A stretch of 64,000 bases of DNA from contig CACZJF010000005.1 of NCBI GenBank assembly GCA_902781455.1, positions 1 through 64,000 on the forward strand, read 5' to 3'. The position numbers and the translations under genes were made by a program. Shown here in pieces: positions 27,463 to 36,661 of this stretch. The notes beneath the pieces were generated by a model. That model saw only the letters and a program-made list of their open reading frames with translations, ran no database searches and was not told where the DNA came from. Origin of the DNA: an uncultured Lachnospiraceae bacterium (GTDB lineage Bacteria > Bacillota > Clostridia > Lachnospirales > Lachnospiraceae). Positions within the stretch are counted from its first letter, which is position 1; each line of letters starts with the position of its first letter.

Positions 27463-28788
27463 ATGGCCGGGGTTGGTTCAAATATCAGGAAAACTGCCCG
27501 TAAGATCTACCGTAATGTGAGATGGGCACCCGCAGCTCGCCAGATCTTCGATGTTGTTGCACTCAAGCGAAGGGATCACCTGCTTGACAAAGCATACCCT
27601 GATCTGTACAGGAAGTACAGTACGCGCCCGGTGAATCCGAAGAAGGTTATCTTCGTCGAGAACAACAGCCGGGAGATCAGTGACAGCTTTACCGCGATCC
27701 TGGACGACCTGAAAAAAGACGGCTCCTACACCGTGCATGTACACTTTCTGGAAGAGTTGACTGCCGGACGGGAAGGATTCAGCTACAACTGTGCCAGACT
27801 TGCTGCAGACGCCGCTACGGCGGCGTATATCTTTTTGAACGATTATTCAAACGTCATCAGCTGCCTGCCCCTTCGTGAGGAGACGAAGGTGATCCAGCTG
27901 TGGCATGCCTGCGGGGCGTTTAAGAAGTTCGGGAACAGTACACTGTCGCTGAAGTTCGGGCAGACAGCGAAGCAGCAGGAGAAACACCCGGTTTATGGAT
28001 ACGGGAATCTGGATTATGTAACCGTCAGCAGCGCAGAGATTGCGTGGGCTTATACGGAAGCCATGCAGCTGGAAGACAAGAAGACACAGGTTGTGGCCAC
28101 CGGTATCAGCCGGACAGACCGGTTCTTTGATCCGGCATTCCGGGAATCGTCTGCCAGACAGGTCCGTGAACGCTGTCCGGGCTCTGTGGGGAAGAAAATT
28201 GTGCTTTATGCACCGACATTTCGTGGGCGGATCCAGGTTGCTGCCACACCTGATTACACACAGTTCGACCTGAAGGCACTGCAGCAGAGATTTGGGAACG
28301 AATTCTATGTGCTGGTCAAACATCATCCCTTTGTGTCAGAAGGACGCAGACCAAAGATGCCGGAAGAGATGGCAGGAGTGTATGCGGGGAATGCGGCAGG
28401 GGCGCATGCGGGGAATGTACAAGGAGCGTTCGCGTCAGACGTGACGGATACACTTTCTATCGAGACGCTGCTTTGCGCGGCAGACGTGGTAATCACCGAC
28501 TATTCTTCCCTGATCTTCGAGTACTCACTGATGAACCGGCCGATGATCTTCTATTCCTATGACCTGGATTCATATTACGACTGGCGCGGGTTTTATTATG
28601 ACTACGACGAGATGACCCCCGGGCCGGTATGCAGGACGATGGACGAGCTGATCGAAGCCCTGGCACATGTGGAAGAACAATTCAATCAGGAACAGATGGC
28701 CGCATTCCGCGAGAAATTCATGGGAGCATGCGACGGACACGCGACGGAGCGGATTGAAAAATTGATGTTCGGGCAGAGCCTGAGGTAA
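27463..28788 (+). CDS. CDP-glycerol glycerophosphotransferase-like, copy 3
   Basis: The 441-residue protein has GAGGG ahead of ATG 27463. Landmarks are QLWHACGAFKKFGNS, GISRTDRFF, YAPTFRGR, VKHHPF, TDYSSLIFEYSLMNRP, and RGFYYDYDEMTPGPVC. A short Ala/Gly-rich insert near residue 310 (AGVYAGNAAGAHAGN) is internally repeated and precedes the TDYSS region; copies 1 and 4 lack it. It probably transfers a polyol phosphate from a CDP donor during polymer synthesis. It sits between tagG and the tagH fusion, a typical wall teichoic acid arrangement. Confidence 0.86.
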   Translation: MAGVGSNIRKTARKIYRNVRWAPAARQIFDVVALKRRDHLLDKAYPDLYRKYSTRPVNPKKVIFVENNSREISDSFTAILDDLKKDGSYTVHVHFLEELTAGREGFSYNCARLAADAATAAYIFLNDYSNVISCLPLREETKVIQLWHACGAFKKFGNSTLSLKFGQTAKQQEKHPVYGYGNLDYVTVSSAEIAWAYTEAMQLEDKKTQVVATGISRTDRFFDPAFRESSARQVRERCPGSVGKKIVLYAPTFRGRIQVAATPDYTQFDLKALQQRFGNEFYVLVKHHPFVSEGRRPKMPEEMAGVYAGNAAGAHAGNVQGAFASDVTDTLSIETLLCAADVVITDYSSLIFEYSLMNRPMIFYSYDLDSYYDWRGFYYDYDEMTPGPVCRTMDELIEALAHVEEQFNQEQMAAFREKFMGACDGHATERIEKLMFGQSLR

Positions 28789-28861
28789 GAAACGAGGAAG
28801 AACAAAGCTTAGTGGAGAGTTCTACGCCCAACCATGTGTCATGACAAACCAGGAGAAGCTG

Positions 28862-30838
28862 ATGAGTAATATGAGCACTACAAAAAACACGAATCATGCA
28901 GGCAACATCATAGATGTCGATCATCTTTCCATTCAGTTCAACCTTGGCAATGTCAAGGTGAATAACCTGAAGGAGTATACGATCAAGCGTCTGAAGCATG
29001 AGCTGACGTTCCAGGAGTTTCTGGCGCTGAAGGACGTGGATCTTCATGTGAAGAAGGGGGAGTCCTGGGGCTTGATCGGGACGAATGGATCCGGCAAGAG
29101 TACGCTGCTGAAGTCGATCACGGGGATCCTGAAGCCGTATAAGGGCTCGGTTCGGGTGCGCGGCAAGATCGCGCCGATGATTGAGCTTGGCGCGGGCTTT
29201 GACCAGGAACTGACGGCGCGGGAGAATATCTTCCTGAACGGTGCGGTGCTTGGCCACTCAAGAGCGTTCATGGAGGAGCATTTTGAAGAGATTGTTGAGT
29301 TTGCGGAGCTGGAGCGGTTCCTGAATTCTCCGATCAAGAATTATTCGTCTGGCATGAAGGCACGTCTGGGGTTCTCGGTCGCGACGATGGTGGATCCGGA
29401 TATCCTGATCTGTGATGAGGTCCTGGCGGTGGGTGACGCAAACTTCCGCAAGCGATGCAATGAACGTATGCAGCAGATGCTTTCGGGCGGCACGACGCTT
29501 CTGTATGTTTCGCATGACATCGATTCGGTGAAGGAGCTTTGCGATCATGTCCTGTGGCTGGATCATGGCGAGGTGATCATGGCCGGGGACCCGGATACGG
29601 TGTGTGATGCTTATTCCAGCAGGCAGGACAAGGTTTATTCGTTCCGCAGGAAGTTGGAAGAGGATCGGGAGCAAATGGAACAGGGTGGTCATGTGGATTA
29701 TCTTGTGGTTGGGTCTGGCCTCTTCGGGTCGATCTTCGCGCATGAGGCGAAGCGGGCGAGTAAGAAGGTTGCGGTTATAGAGAAGAGAGATCATATCGGC
29801 GGGAATATCTATACGGAGAAGGTCAATGGCATCAATGTACACAAATACGGCGCGCATATCTTCCATACATCGGACAAGAAAGTGTGGGAGTATGTGAACC
29901 GGTTTGCGGAGTTCAACCAGTACATCAACTCGCCGGTGGCAAAGTACAAGGATGAGCTGTACAACCTGCCATTTAATATGAACACGTTCTCGAAGATGTG
30001 GGGTGTGACGACGCCGGATGAGGCGAAGGCGAAGATTCAGGAGCAGATCGCGGAGCTTCATATTACCGAGCCGAAGAATCTGGAGGAGCAGGCGCTTTCG
30101 CTGGCAGGCCGGGACGTGTACGAGAAGCTGGTGAAGGATTACACGGAGAAGCAGTGGGGAAGAGACTGCAAGGATCTGCCGGCATTTATCATCCGGCGGC
30201 TGCCACTGCGGTTCACCTACGATAATAATTACTTTACCGACCGTTATCAGGGCATACCGATCGGCGGATATACGCAGATCATTGAGAAGCTCCTGGCCGG
30301 TGTGCCGACGCTGCTGAATACGACCTGGAAGGAGTACAAGGCAAAGCATGCGGGTGACTTTGACAAGGTGATCTTCACCGGTCCCATCGATGAATATTTC
30401 GATTATAAGCTTGGGAAGCTGCAGTATCGTACGGTACGGTTTGAGACCGAGGAACTTGAGACAGATAATTTCCAGGGGAATGCTGTGGTGAATTACACCA
30501 GCCACGAGGTTCCGTGGACCAGGATCATCGAGCACAAGTGGTTTGAGTTCGGCAAGGATGCCGCAGGCAAGGACATCCCGGGTACGGTAATCTCGAAGGA
30601 ATTCTCGACAGAGTGGAGGAGCGGGATGGAACCGTATTATCCGGTCAATGACGAAGAGAACGGCAGCCTCTATGAGAAGTACCGCCAGCTGGCGGAGCAG
30701 GAAGAGGGCGTGATCTTCGGCGGACGGCTCGGGACCTACAAGTATTACAATATGGACCAGGTTGTCGCGCAGGCGCTGGAGCTGTGTGAGAAGGAGCTCG
30801 GGCGCCGGATCGGCAGAGACGGGGCGCAGAGACGATAG
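28862..30838 (+). CDS. Fusion of TagH-type export ATPase and UDP-galactopyranose mutase
   Basis: The start is placed at ATG 28862 (AGGAG six bases ahead); ATG 28841 is an alternative. Residues 1-260 are an ABC-2 polysaccharide-export ATPase (TagH/Wzt type): Walker A GTNGSGKST (73-81), signature YSSGMKARLGF, Walker B ILICDEVLAVGD, then YVSHD. Residues 278-658 are a complete UDP-galactopyranose mutase: FAD loop YLVVGSGLFGSIFA, IGGNIYTE, NLPFNMNTF, YTEKQWGRD and FGGRLGTYKYYNMDQ. Glf converts UDP-galactopyranose to UDP-galactofuranose. The frame is continuous through the junction. An in-frame ATG at 29675 could allow separate Glf synthesis, though its spacing to GGGAG is short. The fusion ties Galf supply to the exporter. 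The usual large TagH extracellular C-terminus is absent. Confidence 0.9.
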   Translation: MSNMSTTKNTNHAGNIIDVDHLSIQFNLGNVKVNNLKEYTIKRLKHELTFQEFLALKDVDLHVKKGESWGLIGTNGSGKSTLLKSITGILKPYKGSVRVRGKIAPMIELGAGFDQELTARENIFLNGAVLGHSRAFMEEHFEEIVEFAELERFLNSPIKNYSSGMKARLGFSVATMVDPDILICDEVLAVGDANFRKRCNERMQQMLSGGTTLLYVSHDIDSVKELCDHVLWLDHGEVIMAGDPDTVCDAYSSRQDKVYSFRRKLEEDREQMEQGGHVDYLVVGSGLFGSIFAHEAKRASKKVAVIEKRDHIGGNIYTEKVNGINVHKYGAHIFHTSDKKVWEYVNRFAEFNQYINSPVAKYKDELYNLPFNMNTFSKMWGVTTPDEAKAKIQEQIAELHITEPKNLEEQALSLAGRDVYEKLVKDYTEKQWGRDCKDLPAFIIRRLPLRFTYDNNYFTDRYQGIPIGGYTQIIEKLLAGVPTLLNTTWKEYKAKHAGDFDKVIFTGPIDEYFDYKLGKLQYRTVRFETEELETDNFQGNAVVNYTSHEVPWTRIIEHKWFEFGKDAAGKDIPGTVISKEFSTEWRSGMEPYYPVNDEENGSLYEKYRQLAEQEEGVIFGGRLGTYKYYNMDQVVAQALELCEKELGRRIGRDGAQRR

Positions 30839-30905
30839 TAGTGCGGGAACCGGCCGGCGGATCGACAGATGACGGATCGCACCCCACAGGAGATGGAGCA
30901 GAATC

Positions 30906-32237
30906 ATGAGTACAAAAAAGAAAGCAAAAAGTGCAAAGAAGGCTGTGATCGAGGCGCTGAAGAAGACGCCGCTCAAACCGTTGTGGTGGAAGGTGAAGCT
31001 GATGCCGCCGGTCTATCAGATCCGGCATTTTCTGATGGACATTCATTCGGATAAGCTGCTGTTTGAATGGCTTCCGGAGATCTACAGCCGTCATTCATCG
31101 GAGCCGGTGGACGAGCGGAAGGTGGTTCTGATCGAGAACGCAATGTCCGGTCTGAGCAATTCGCTGCAGCTGATCTATCAGGATCTGAAGGCGGACGGGG
31201 GATTCCGGATTCACATCCATCATATCGGCAATCACTTGATCCACGTGCATGACCACGATATCAACAATGCGGGTCTGGTCAATGATCTGGGTACAGCCCG
31301 CTATGTGTTTCTGAGTGAGGCGAATACGGCGCTGAGCTGCCTGCCGCTTCGGAAAGAGACGACAGTTGTACAGCTGTGGCACGGGTGCGGTGCGTTTAAA
31401 AAGTTTGGAAAAAGCACCGTGAAGCTCCTGTTCGGACCGGACGCGAAGCATTTTGACCGGCATCCGCTGTATGAGAATTATGACTATGTAACGGTTTCCA
31501 GCCCTGATGTTGTCTGGGCGTATGAGGAAGCCATGGGTCTGGAGAACCGCAAGGGTGTGGTCACTCCCATCGGCGTGAGCCGGACGGACGTCTTTTTTGA
31601 CCAGACGTTTCTGTCACAGGCGTCGGAGCGGGTGTATGAGAAGGTGCCGCAGGCAAGAGGTAAGCGGGTGATCTTATACGCGCCGACTTTCCGCGGCGCG
31701 GTGGCGGTGGCGGAGACACCGGATTATGAGCAGTTCAATCTCGAGCAGCTGCATGAAGCGCTGGGAGACGATGTGATCCTGCTCATCAAACACCATCCGG
31801 TTCTGAAGGATTATCACATGCCGAAGATTCCCGAACACCTGAAAGGGACATTTGCGGTGGACGTGACGCGGACACTGTCGGTGGAGGATCTGATGATTAC
31901 CGCGGACGTATGCATCACAGACTATTCCTCGCTGATCTTCGAGTATTCGCTGCTTGCCAAACCTCTGGTCTTCTATGCGTATGACCTGAAGGATTATTAT
32001 GACTGGCGTGGGTTCTACTATGATTATGATCAGCTGACCCCGGGACCGGTCTGCCAGACGATGGACGAACTGATCCGGGTACTGAAGCAGCCGGACTGCG
32101 GGTATGACGAAGAGAAGATGACAGCCTTCCGCGAGAAGTTCATGAGCAGCTGCGACGGACACGCGACAGAGCGGATTGAGAAGCTGGTGTTCGGGCGGAG
32201 CCTGAAGAAAACGGTGGATGTGGATACAGAAGTCTGA
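30906..32237 (+). CDS. CDP-glycerol glycerophosphotransferase-like, copy 4
   Basis: The 443-residue protein starts at ATG 30906 after GGAG sites. It shares the N-terminal KKTPLKPLWWK, EIYSRHSSEPVDE, QLWHGCGAFKKFG, SRTDVFF, IKHHP, TDYSSLIFEYSLL and RGFYYDYDQLTPGPVC with copy 1 (20486-21823), including the linkers, so the two are recent paralogues. Divergence concentrates in scattered surface positions rather than in motifs. The C-terminus ends VDVDTEV within a 32-base tandem duplication that spans the stop codon. Role as for the family: transfer of polyol phosphate units from a CDP donor. Confidence 0.87.
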   Translation: MSTKKKAKSAKKAVIEALKKTPLKPLWWKVKLMPPVYQIRHFLMDIHSDKLLFEWLPEIYSRHSSEPVDERKVVLIENAMSGLSNSLQLIYQDLKADGGFRIHIHHIGNHLIHVHDHDINNAGLVNDLGTARYVFLSEANTALSCLPLRKETTVVQLWHGCGAFKKFGKSTVKLLFGPDAKHFDRHPLYENYDYVTVSSPDVVWAYEEAMGLENRKGVVTPIGVSRTDVFFDQTFLSQASERVYEKVPQARGKRVILYAPTFRGAVAVAETPDYEQFNLEQLHEALGDDVILLIKHHPVLKDYHMPKIPEHLKGTFAVDVTRTLSVEDLMITADVCITDYSSLIFEYSLLAKPLVFYAYDLKDYYDWRGFYYDYDQLTPGPVCQTMDELIRVLKQPDCGYDEEKMTAFREKFMSSCDGHATERIEKLVFGRSLKKTVDVDTEV

Positions 32238-32291
32238 AAAGGACGGCGGACGTGGAAGCAGAAGTCTGAAAAGGACGGCGGATGCGAACAG
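32211..32291 (+). repeat. 32-base tandem duplication spanning a stop codon
   Basis: Copies lie at 32211-32242 and 32243-32274, with a partial third at 32275-32291. Each contains CAGAAGTCTGAAAAGG preceded by ACGG(T/C)GGA. The first copy encodes the last residues and stop of the preceding gene. The period is not a multiple of three, so later copies are untranslated. It looks like recent replication slippage. Confidence 0.85.
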
Positions 32292-32441
32292 TTTCACGAA
32301 GGTTCAAGAAGGCTTAAGAAATAACCGGGTGCATTTTACAGGGGAATGAGGTATACTTTCTGTACATATATGCAGCCTGGAGGGGAGGCAAAGGAAAAGA
32401 GACACATTTCCTTCAGAGGGGAGACCAAGGGGAAGAAGAGA

Positions 32442-33305
32442 ATGTTTGACCGGAAGAAAGTACACAGAAACAGCTTTATGAAGAACAGGAGAAAAACCAC
32501 CTCCAGGAGGGCGGTTCTTCTTCTGTTTCTGATTGTCTGTCTGGTACTGGAGGGGGGCGTTCCTGCCCTGGCGAAGAAGAAGGCAGAAAGCAGCTCCAAG
32601 GTCCAGATCATCTATACGCCGGCGAAAACAAAGGGCTGGCATGGCGGTACCTGGGAGAATGGCTGCTATATCAATGACAGCGGAATAGTGATGGAGCGCC
32701 TGGAAAGCGCGGATAAGGCGAAGATTCCGAAGCTGCGGGGACTTGGCGGCAAGAAGATTCTGTTCATCGGCGCGTCCAGGACAAAGCGGGTTTCCAAAGC
32801 AGTCACGGACAGTTCCGTATTTTTCTATGGCTGCGGCGGAGCCGGCTTCCGGTGGTTTTTCTGTCCCAGAAACGGGAAGAAGCCTGCGTATCAGGTCATT
32901 CGCGCATTTATCAAGGCACATCCGCATGGAACAATCATCATCGATCTGGGCGGCAATGATGTCCATAATATCGAGGCTTATATCGGGTTTTACAAACAGC
33001 TGATCGAGAAGTATCCGGATGTGACATTCTTTTTCAGAGGGATCCTTCCGCGCGAGATCGGCGACAAGTCCAACGCACGCCGCCTGGCGTTCAACGAGAA
33101 GCTGGAGGAAGCACTTCCCGGACATGTGATCAATCTGTTTGAGAAGGTCTACCATATGCGCGGCTTCAAGACTGTGGACGGGACACATTATCCAAAGAGA
33201 CAGAATCGTAAGATATACCAGATGACCATGGAGAAGATCGGACGGAAGATTTCGGTCAATCTGGATACAGGAAAGGTTACTTCCAAGAAGACAAAGAAGA
33301 AGTAA
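32442..33305 (+). CDS. Secreted SGNH-hydrolase-like protein
   Basis: The protein has about 287 residues from ATG 32442; an upstream in-frame ATG at 32346 overlaps a -10-like TATACT (32352-32357) and is unlikely. ATG 32478 is another option. A signal peptide or anchor (RRAVLLLFLIVCLVLEGG, cut near ALA) leads into a small SGNH domain. ILFIGASRTK carries Ser112, IIDLGGNDVHN matches block III, and VDGTHYPKRQN carries Asp246 and His249. SGNH enzymes remove or transfer acyl groups on surface glycans. It starts Dlt-like set 2, 61 bases before the MBOAT gene. The C-terminus is Lys-rich (TSKKTKKK). It may be an esterase partner for the acyl group that set 2 adds. Confidence 0.7.
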   Translation: MFDRKKVHRNSFMKNRRKTTSRRAVLLLFLIVCLVLEGGVPALAKKKAESSSKVQIIYTPAKTKGWHGGTWENGCYINDSGIVMERLESADKAKIPKLRGLGGKKILFIGASRTKRVSKAVTDSSVFFYGCGGAGFRWFFCPRNGKKPAYQVIRAFIKAHPHGTIIIDLGGNDVHNIEAYIGFYKQLIEKYPDVTFFFRGILPREIGDKSNARRLAFNEKLEEALPGHVINLFEKVYHMRGFKTVDGTHYPKRQNRKIYQMTMEKIGRKISVNLDTGKVTSKKTKKK

Positions 33306-33366
33306 GCGTCGGAAAAACATCTGAGAAGACGACGAAATCGAAAAACCTTTTCAAGAAGTTACAACT

Positions 33367-34950
33367 ATGGCAATTACATCTTTACAGTTTATCGTATTCT
33401 GCATCATTCTCACGGTAATCTATTTCATCCTGCCGGGTTCCTGGCAATGGATTCTGCTGTTGGGATTCAGCATCTGGTTTTATACAAGGTCGGGGTACGC
33501 AGCGCTGCTGTTTCTGCTTGTGGCTGCGATGGCTTCTTATGCCGCCGGCCTGTGGATGGAACGGGAGCTGGAGCGTTCCAGGCAGCAGATCTCAGCGTGT
33601 GAGGACCGTACGCAGAAAGCACAGGTGCGGGAGGCATCCAGAAAAAGACGCCGCCGTGCCTTTATCCTTCTATGCTTTCTGATCTTCGGAATCTGGATCG
33701 TTACCAAGTACAGCTCCATGATCCTGAATACCATCGCGCCGCTTCTGTCCCCCGAAGCGTCTGGCAGAGGGAAGACACTCCTGGACCAGCTGATTGTACC
33801 TCTTGGGATATCATTTTATACCTTCAACTGTGCCGGCTATGTGATCGACGTAAGCCGGAAGAAATACCCGGCAGAGCACAATCCGCTGCGGTTCCTTCTT
33901 TATGTTTCCTTCTTTCCTCATATCATTCAGGGGCCATTCAGCCGATTTGACCGACTGGGCAGGACGCTCTTTGCGCCGCACAGGTTCGACTGGGACCGCA
34001 TGGCTGCAGGCTTGAGCCGTATGCTCTACGGTTACTGCGAGAAGATGCTTGTGGCGGACAAGCTTGCGCCGACGGTGAATGCTGTGATGGCTCATCCTTC
34101 CGCGACGCCTGGGATCTATCTGTTTGTGGCGATCCTGGGATACGGCGTTCAGTTGTACGCAGACTTCTCCGGATACATGAATATTATGTGTGGACTCTGC
34201 CAGGTGCTTGGAATCGAGCTGGAGGAAAACTTCCGGCAGCCGTATTTTGCTGTGTCGATTCAGAATTACTGGAGAAGATGGCATATCACACTCGGCAACT
34301 GGTATTCGGATTATGTGTTCTATCCGGCGTCCATGGGCAAGACAGCGCAGAAGATCGGACGCAAGGCAAGGGACCGTTTCGGCCCGCGCATGGGCAAACT
34401 CCTGCCGAGCTACTTCGCCATGGTCTTTGTATGGACGCTGACAGGGCTGTGGCACGGAGCCAGCTGGACCTTTGTGGTCTGGGGCTGGCTGAACTTTGCG
34501 ATCATCGTATTCAGCATGCAGGCCGCGCCGGTCTACGACTGGCTGAAGGGGAAACTGCATATCAGGGACACCTTCTTTCTGTGGAGGATTTTCCAGGTGA
34601 TCCGCACCATCCTTCTGGTGAGCCTGCTCAGGATCTTCTACTGTAGTCCGACAGTCGGTGCCGCGCTGGATTATATCCGTATGATCTTTACGCCGAACTG
34701 GAATCTGTTCTGGACACGACCGAAGCATGTGCTGATCACTGCGTGTGCCGGTACGCCCGTCGCCATGAAGTATATATTCGCAGGAACCCTGGCAATCTTC
34801 ATCGTGGATCTTATGAAGGAGACCGGGAAGAAGTTCCGCATCCCGATGCCGGTCCGCATGGTATTCTGGGGCCTTCTGTTCTGTGTCCTGCTCATAGGCG
34901 GCGGTGGTGGTGATGCTTCCGTAGGAGGATTTATGTATGCGCAGTTCTGA
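33367..34950 (+). CDS. MBOAT-family O-acyltransferase, DltB-like (set 2)
   Basis: The 527-residue polytopic protein has MBOAT motifs IVPLGISFYTFNCAGYVIDV, FFPHIIQGPFSRF, NFRQPYFAVSIQNYWRRWH and LTGLWHGASWTFVVWG with His363. It is parallel to the set 1 enzyme at 14459 but clearly distinct, with a longer charged cytoplasmic loop near residues 60-95. It would accept an acyl or aminoacyl group from the carrier protein at 38313 and pass it to the DltD-like protein at 34937. The last 14 bases overlap that gene. AGGAGG for the next gene lies inside this one, so translation is coupled. Confidence 0.87.
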   Translation: MAITSLQFIVFCIILTVIYFILPGSWQWILLLGFSIWFYTRSGYAALLFLLVAAMASYAAGLWMERELERSRQQISACEDRTQKAQVREASRKRRRRAFILLCFLIFGIWIVTKYSSMILNTIAPLLSPEASGRGKTLLDQLIVPLGISFYTFNCAGYVIDVSRKKYPAEHNPLRFLLYVSFFPHIIQGPFSRFDRLGRTLFAPHRFDWDRMAAGLSRMLYGYCEKMLVADKLAPTVNAVMAHPSATPGIYLFVAILGYGVQLYADFSGYMNIMCGLCQVLGIELEENFRQPYFAVSIQNYWRRWHITLGNWYSDYVFYPASMGKTAQKIGRKARDRFGPRMGKLLPSYFAMVFVWTLTGLWHGASWTFVVWGWLNFAIIVFSMQAAPVYDWLKGKLHIRDTFFLWRIFQVIRTILLVSLLRIFYCSPTVGAALDYIRMIFTPNWNLFWTRPKHVLITACAGTPVAMKYIFAGTLAIFIVDLMKETGKKFRIPMPVRMVFWGLLFCVLLIGGGGGDASVGGFMYAQF

Positions 34951-36643
34951 GGAAAAGAAAAAAAGTGCTGCGGGCGAAGCCGGGGCGCAGGGAAAGTGCG
35001 GAAGCAAAAAAAAGATTTACCTCACCCGGGCTGCGGGCGCCGCGATCCTTCTTTCTGTTATTCTGGCAGTGAATTACGCGGCATCGTGGTGCTTCGATGA
35101 CATCCATGGTGCAGATTTCTATAAGTATGACATTGACCGGCTGGAGAAAGAACATGCGGATGTCGATATGATTATCGTGGGTGCATCCCAGATCTATCAT
35201 GCGTGCAATCCTGATGTTATTTCCGAGGAAATGGGCATCGGTGAAGTGATTGACTGTTCTTCAGCGAGTGCGAACAACGATGGACAGTATTTCATGCTGC
35301 GGGATCTGCTTCGCAGATTTGACCCGGAGTATGTGGTACTTGACGCACCGTGGAGCAAATTCCTGGCAAAGAACGAGGAATCAGTCAACCGTGGAAAATT
35401 GTTAATATCAGACCGTCTGAAATGGCTGGATAAGCTGGATTATGCGATGCACTGCTTCAATCTGGAACAGACGCTGAACCTGCTGTTTCCGACATATCGC
35501 TTCGGGGGAAATATCTGGGGGACGACCCAGCTGAAACAGAATTTCTATGACCGCAAAGCAGTCCGGGAAGGCAATCTGGCGGACGAATATAAACAGAATT
35601 ATCGGAAAAACGGATTCTACTGGTACAAAAGGGGCATACAGCCTGGCGGCATTCCGGCCGAGGTAAAGCATTATTCCGACGACGAGGTCAGTGAATATGA
35701 ATATAAATGGACCCTGAAGATATGGGAACTGTGTCAGGAATATGAAGTTCCTGTCGTCTGGACATCGATGCCCACATCGATGGAGAAGGTTTTCAGTGTC
35801 GATGACTATCAGGGCTCCGTGGATTACATGAAGAAATTTACGCAGAAGCTTGGATGCCCGTATCTGAATTACAATCTTCTGAAGGATCGTGACAAGATCC
35901 TGCCGGAGACAGTGTATACGGATGAATTACATCTCAATGGGGAAGGATCGATAATTTTCTCGAAGATCTTCGCGAAGACTGTAAAAATGGCATTCGATGG
36001 AGAGGACACCAGCGAATATTTCTACGACAGTATAGATGAGATGAAACAGGAGGTGCATCGCGTTGTAGCCTGCAACGCGAAGGCAGTCCCCGACGGAAAC
36101 GGAAACGTAAAGGTGGAGGCGATGAGCCTGCACAATGATGGTATTATCCCCGAATACCGTCTGCTGGTTGTAAGCAATGCGGACCTGAAGAATAGCCGGG
36201 AGGACAGAGAAGATACAGGGATCAACGACAGCCGGGAGAACGACGGGGACATGAGCGGTGAAGCGGATCCCGGAGGAGGAGAGGCAGACGACGCCGGAGA
36301 GAAGGATAATGCCGGAGAGGCTGACGACGTCGGAGAGAAGGATAGTGCCGGAGAGGCGGACGACGTCGGAGAGAAGGATAATGCCGGAGAGGCGGACGAC
36401 GTCGGAGAGAAGGATAGTGCCGGAGAAAAGGTTGACGCTGATGTCAGGGACAGCACCGGAGCTGGCGCAGGGGAAGGCGATGTCGGGACCGAGATCCGCC
36501 CATGGCAGGACAGCCCTTCTTTTGTGGTCGGACAATCGGAGATTCCTGCCGGCTGTTTCCTGAGACTGGAAGCCCGTGAGAAGGGACAGACAGAAGAATA
36601 CTGTTTCGCGAACGACCTGAAAAGCTGGTATGTAAAACTGTGA
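34937..36643 (+). CDS. DltD/AlgX-like SGNH protein with acidic tandem repeats
   Basis: The 568-residue protein has AGGAGG at 34923-34928. A membrane helix at about 33-52 anchors an outer SGNH-like domain: IIVGASQIYHACNP with Ser84, and TDELHLNGEGS with Asp329 and His332. These correspond to the nucleophile and Asp-His pair of DltD/AlgX-type enzymes, which complete transfer of the acyl group to the polymer. Residues 449-496 are four 12-residue repeats of the form EADDVGEKD(N/S)AG, very acidic, and a final beta-rich segment of about 70 residues follows. Such repeats are not usual in DltD and may act as a flexible, charged spacer in the wall. Confidence 0.72.
   Translation: MRSSEEKKKSAAGEAGAQGKCGSKKKIYLTRAAGAAILLSVILAVNYAASWCFDDIHGADFYKYDIDRLEKEHADVDMIIVGASQIYHACNPDVISEEMGIGEVIDCSSASANNDGQYFMLRDLLRRFDPEYVVLDAPWSKFLAKNEESVNRGKLLISDRLKWLDKLDYAMHCFNLEQTLNLLFPTYRFGGNIWGTTQLKQNFYDRKAVREGNLADEYKQNYRKNGFYWYKRGIQPGGIPAEVKHYSDDEVSEYEYKWTLKIWELCQEYEVPVVWTSMPTSMEKVFSVDDYQGSVDYMKKFTQKLGCPYLNYNLLKDRDKILPETVYTDELHLNGEGSIIFSKIFAKTVKMAFDGEDTSEYFYDSIDEMKQEVHRVVACNAKAVPDGNGNVKVEAMSLHNDGIIPEYRLLVVSNADLKNSREDREDTGINDSRENDGDMSGEADPGGGEADDAGEKDNAGEADDVGEKDSAGEADDVGEKDNAGEADDVGEKDSAGEKVDADVRDSTGAGAGEGDVGTEIRPWQDSPSFVVGQSEIPAGCFLRLEAREKGQTEEYCFANDLKSWYVKL
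36281..36424 (+). repeat. Four 36-base in-frame repeats in the DltD-like gene
   Basis: Four tandem 36-base units encode EADD(A/V)GEKD(N/S)AG. Units 2 and 4 carry AGT (Ser) and units 1 and 3 carry AAT (Asn), suggesting duplication of a 72-base pair of units. Copy number is likely to vary between strains. Confidence 0.9.
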
Positions 36644-36661
36644 GAAAGTGGAAACAAATCT

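Noticed and set aside
29258..30976. Long open frame on the minus strand (over 500 codons) opposite the TagH-Glf fusion
   Set aside because: It is antisense to a gene with complete, recognisable domains and encodes no recognisable motif; long antisense frames are expected in G+C-biased coding DNA.
36281..36424. Regular repeats considered as a CRISPR array
   Set aside because: Units are directly adjacent without unique spacers and are in frame within a protein.
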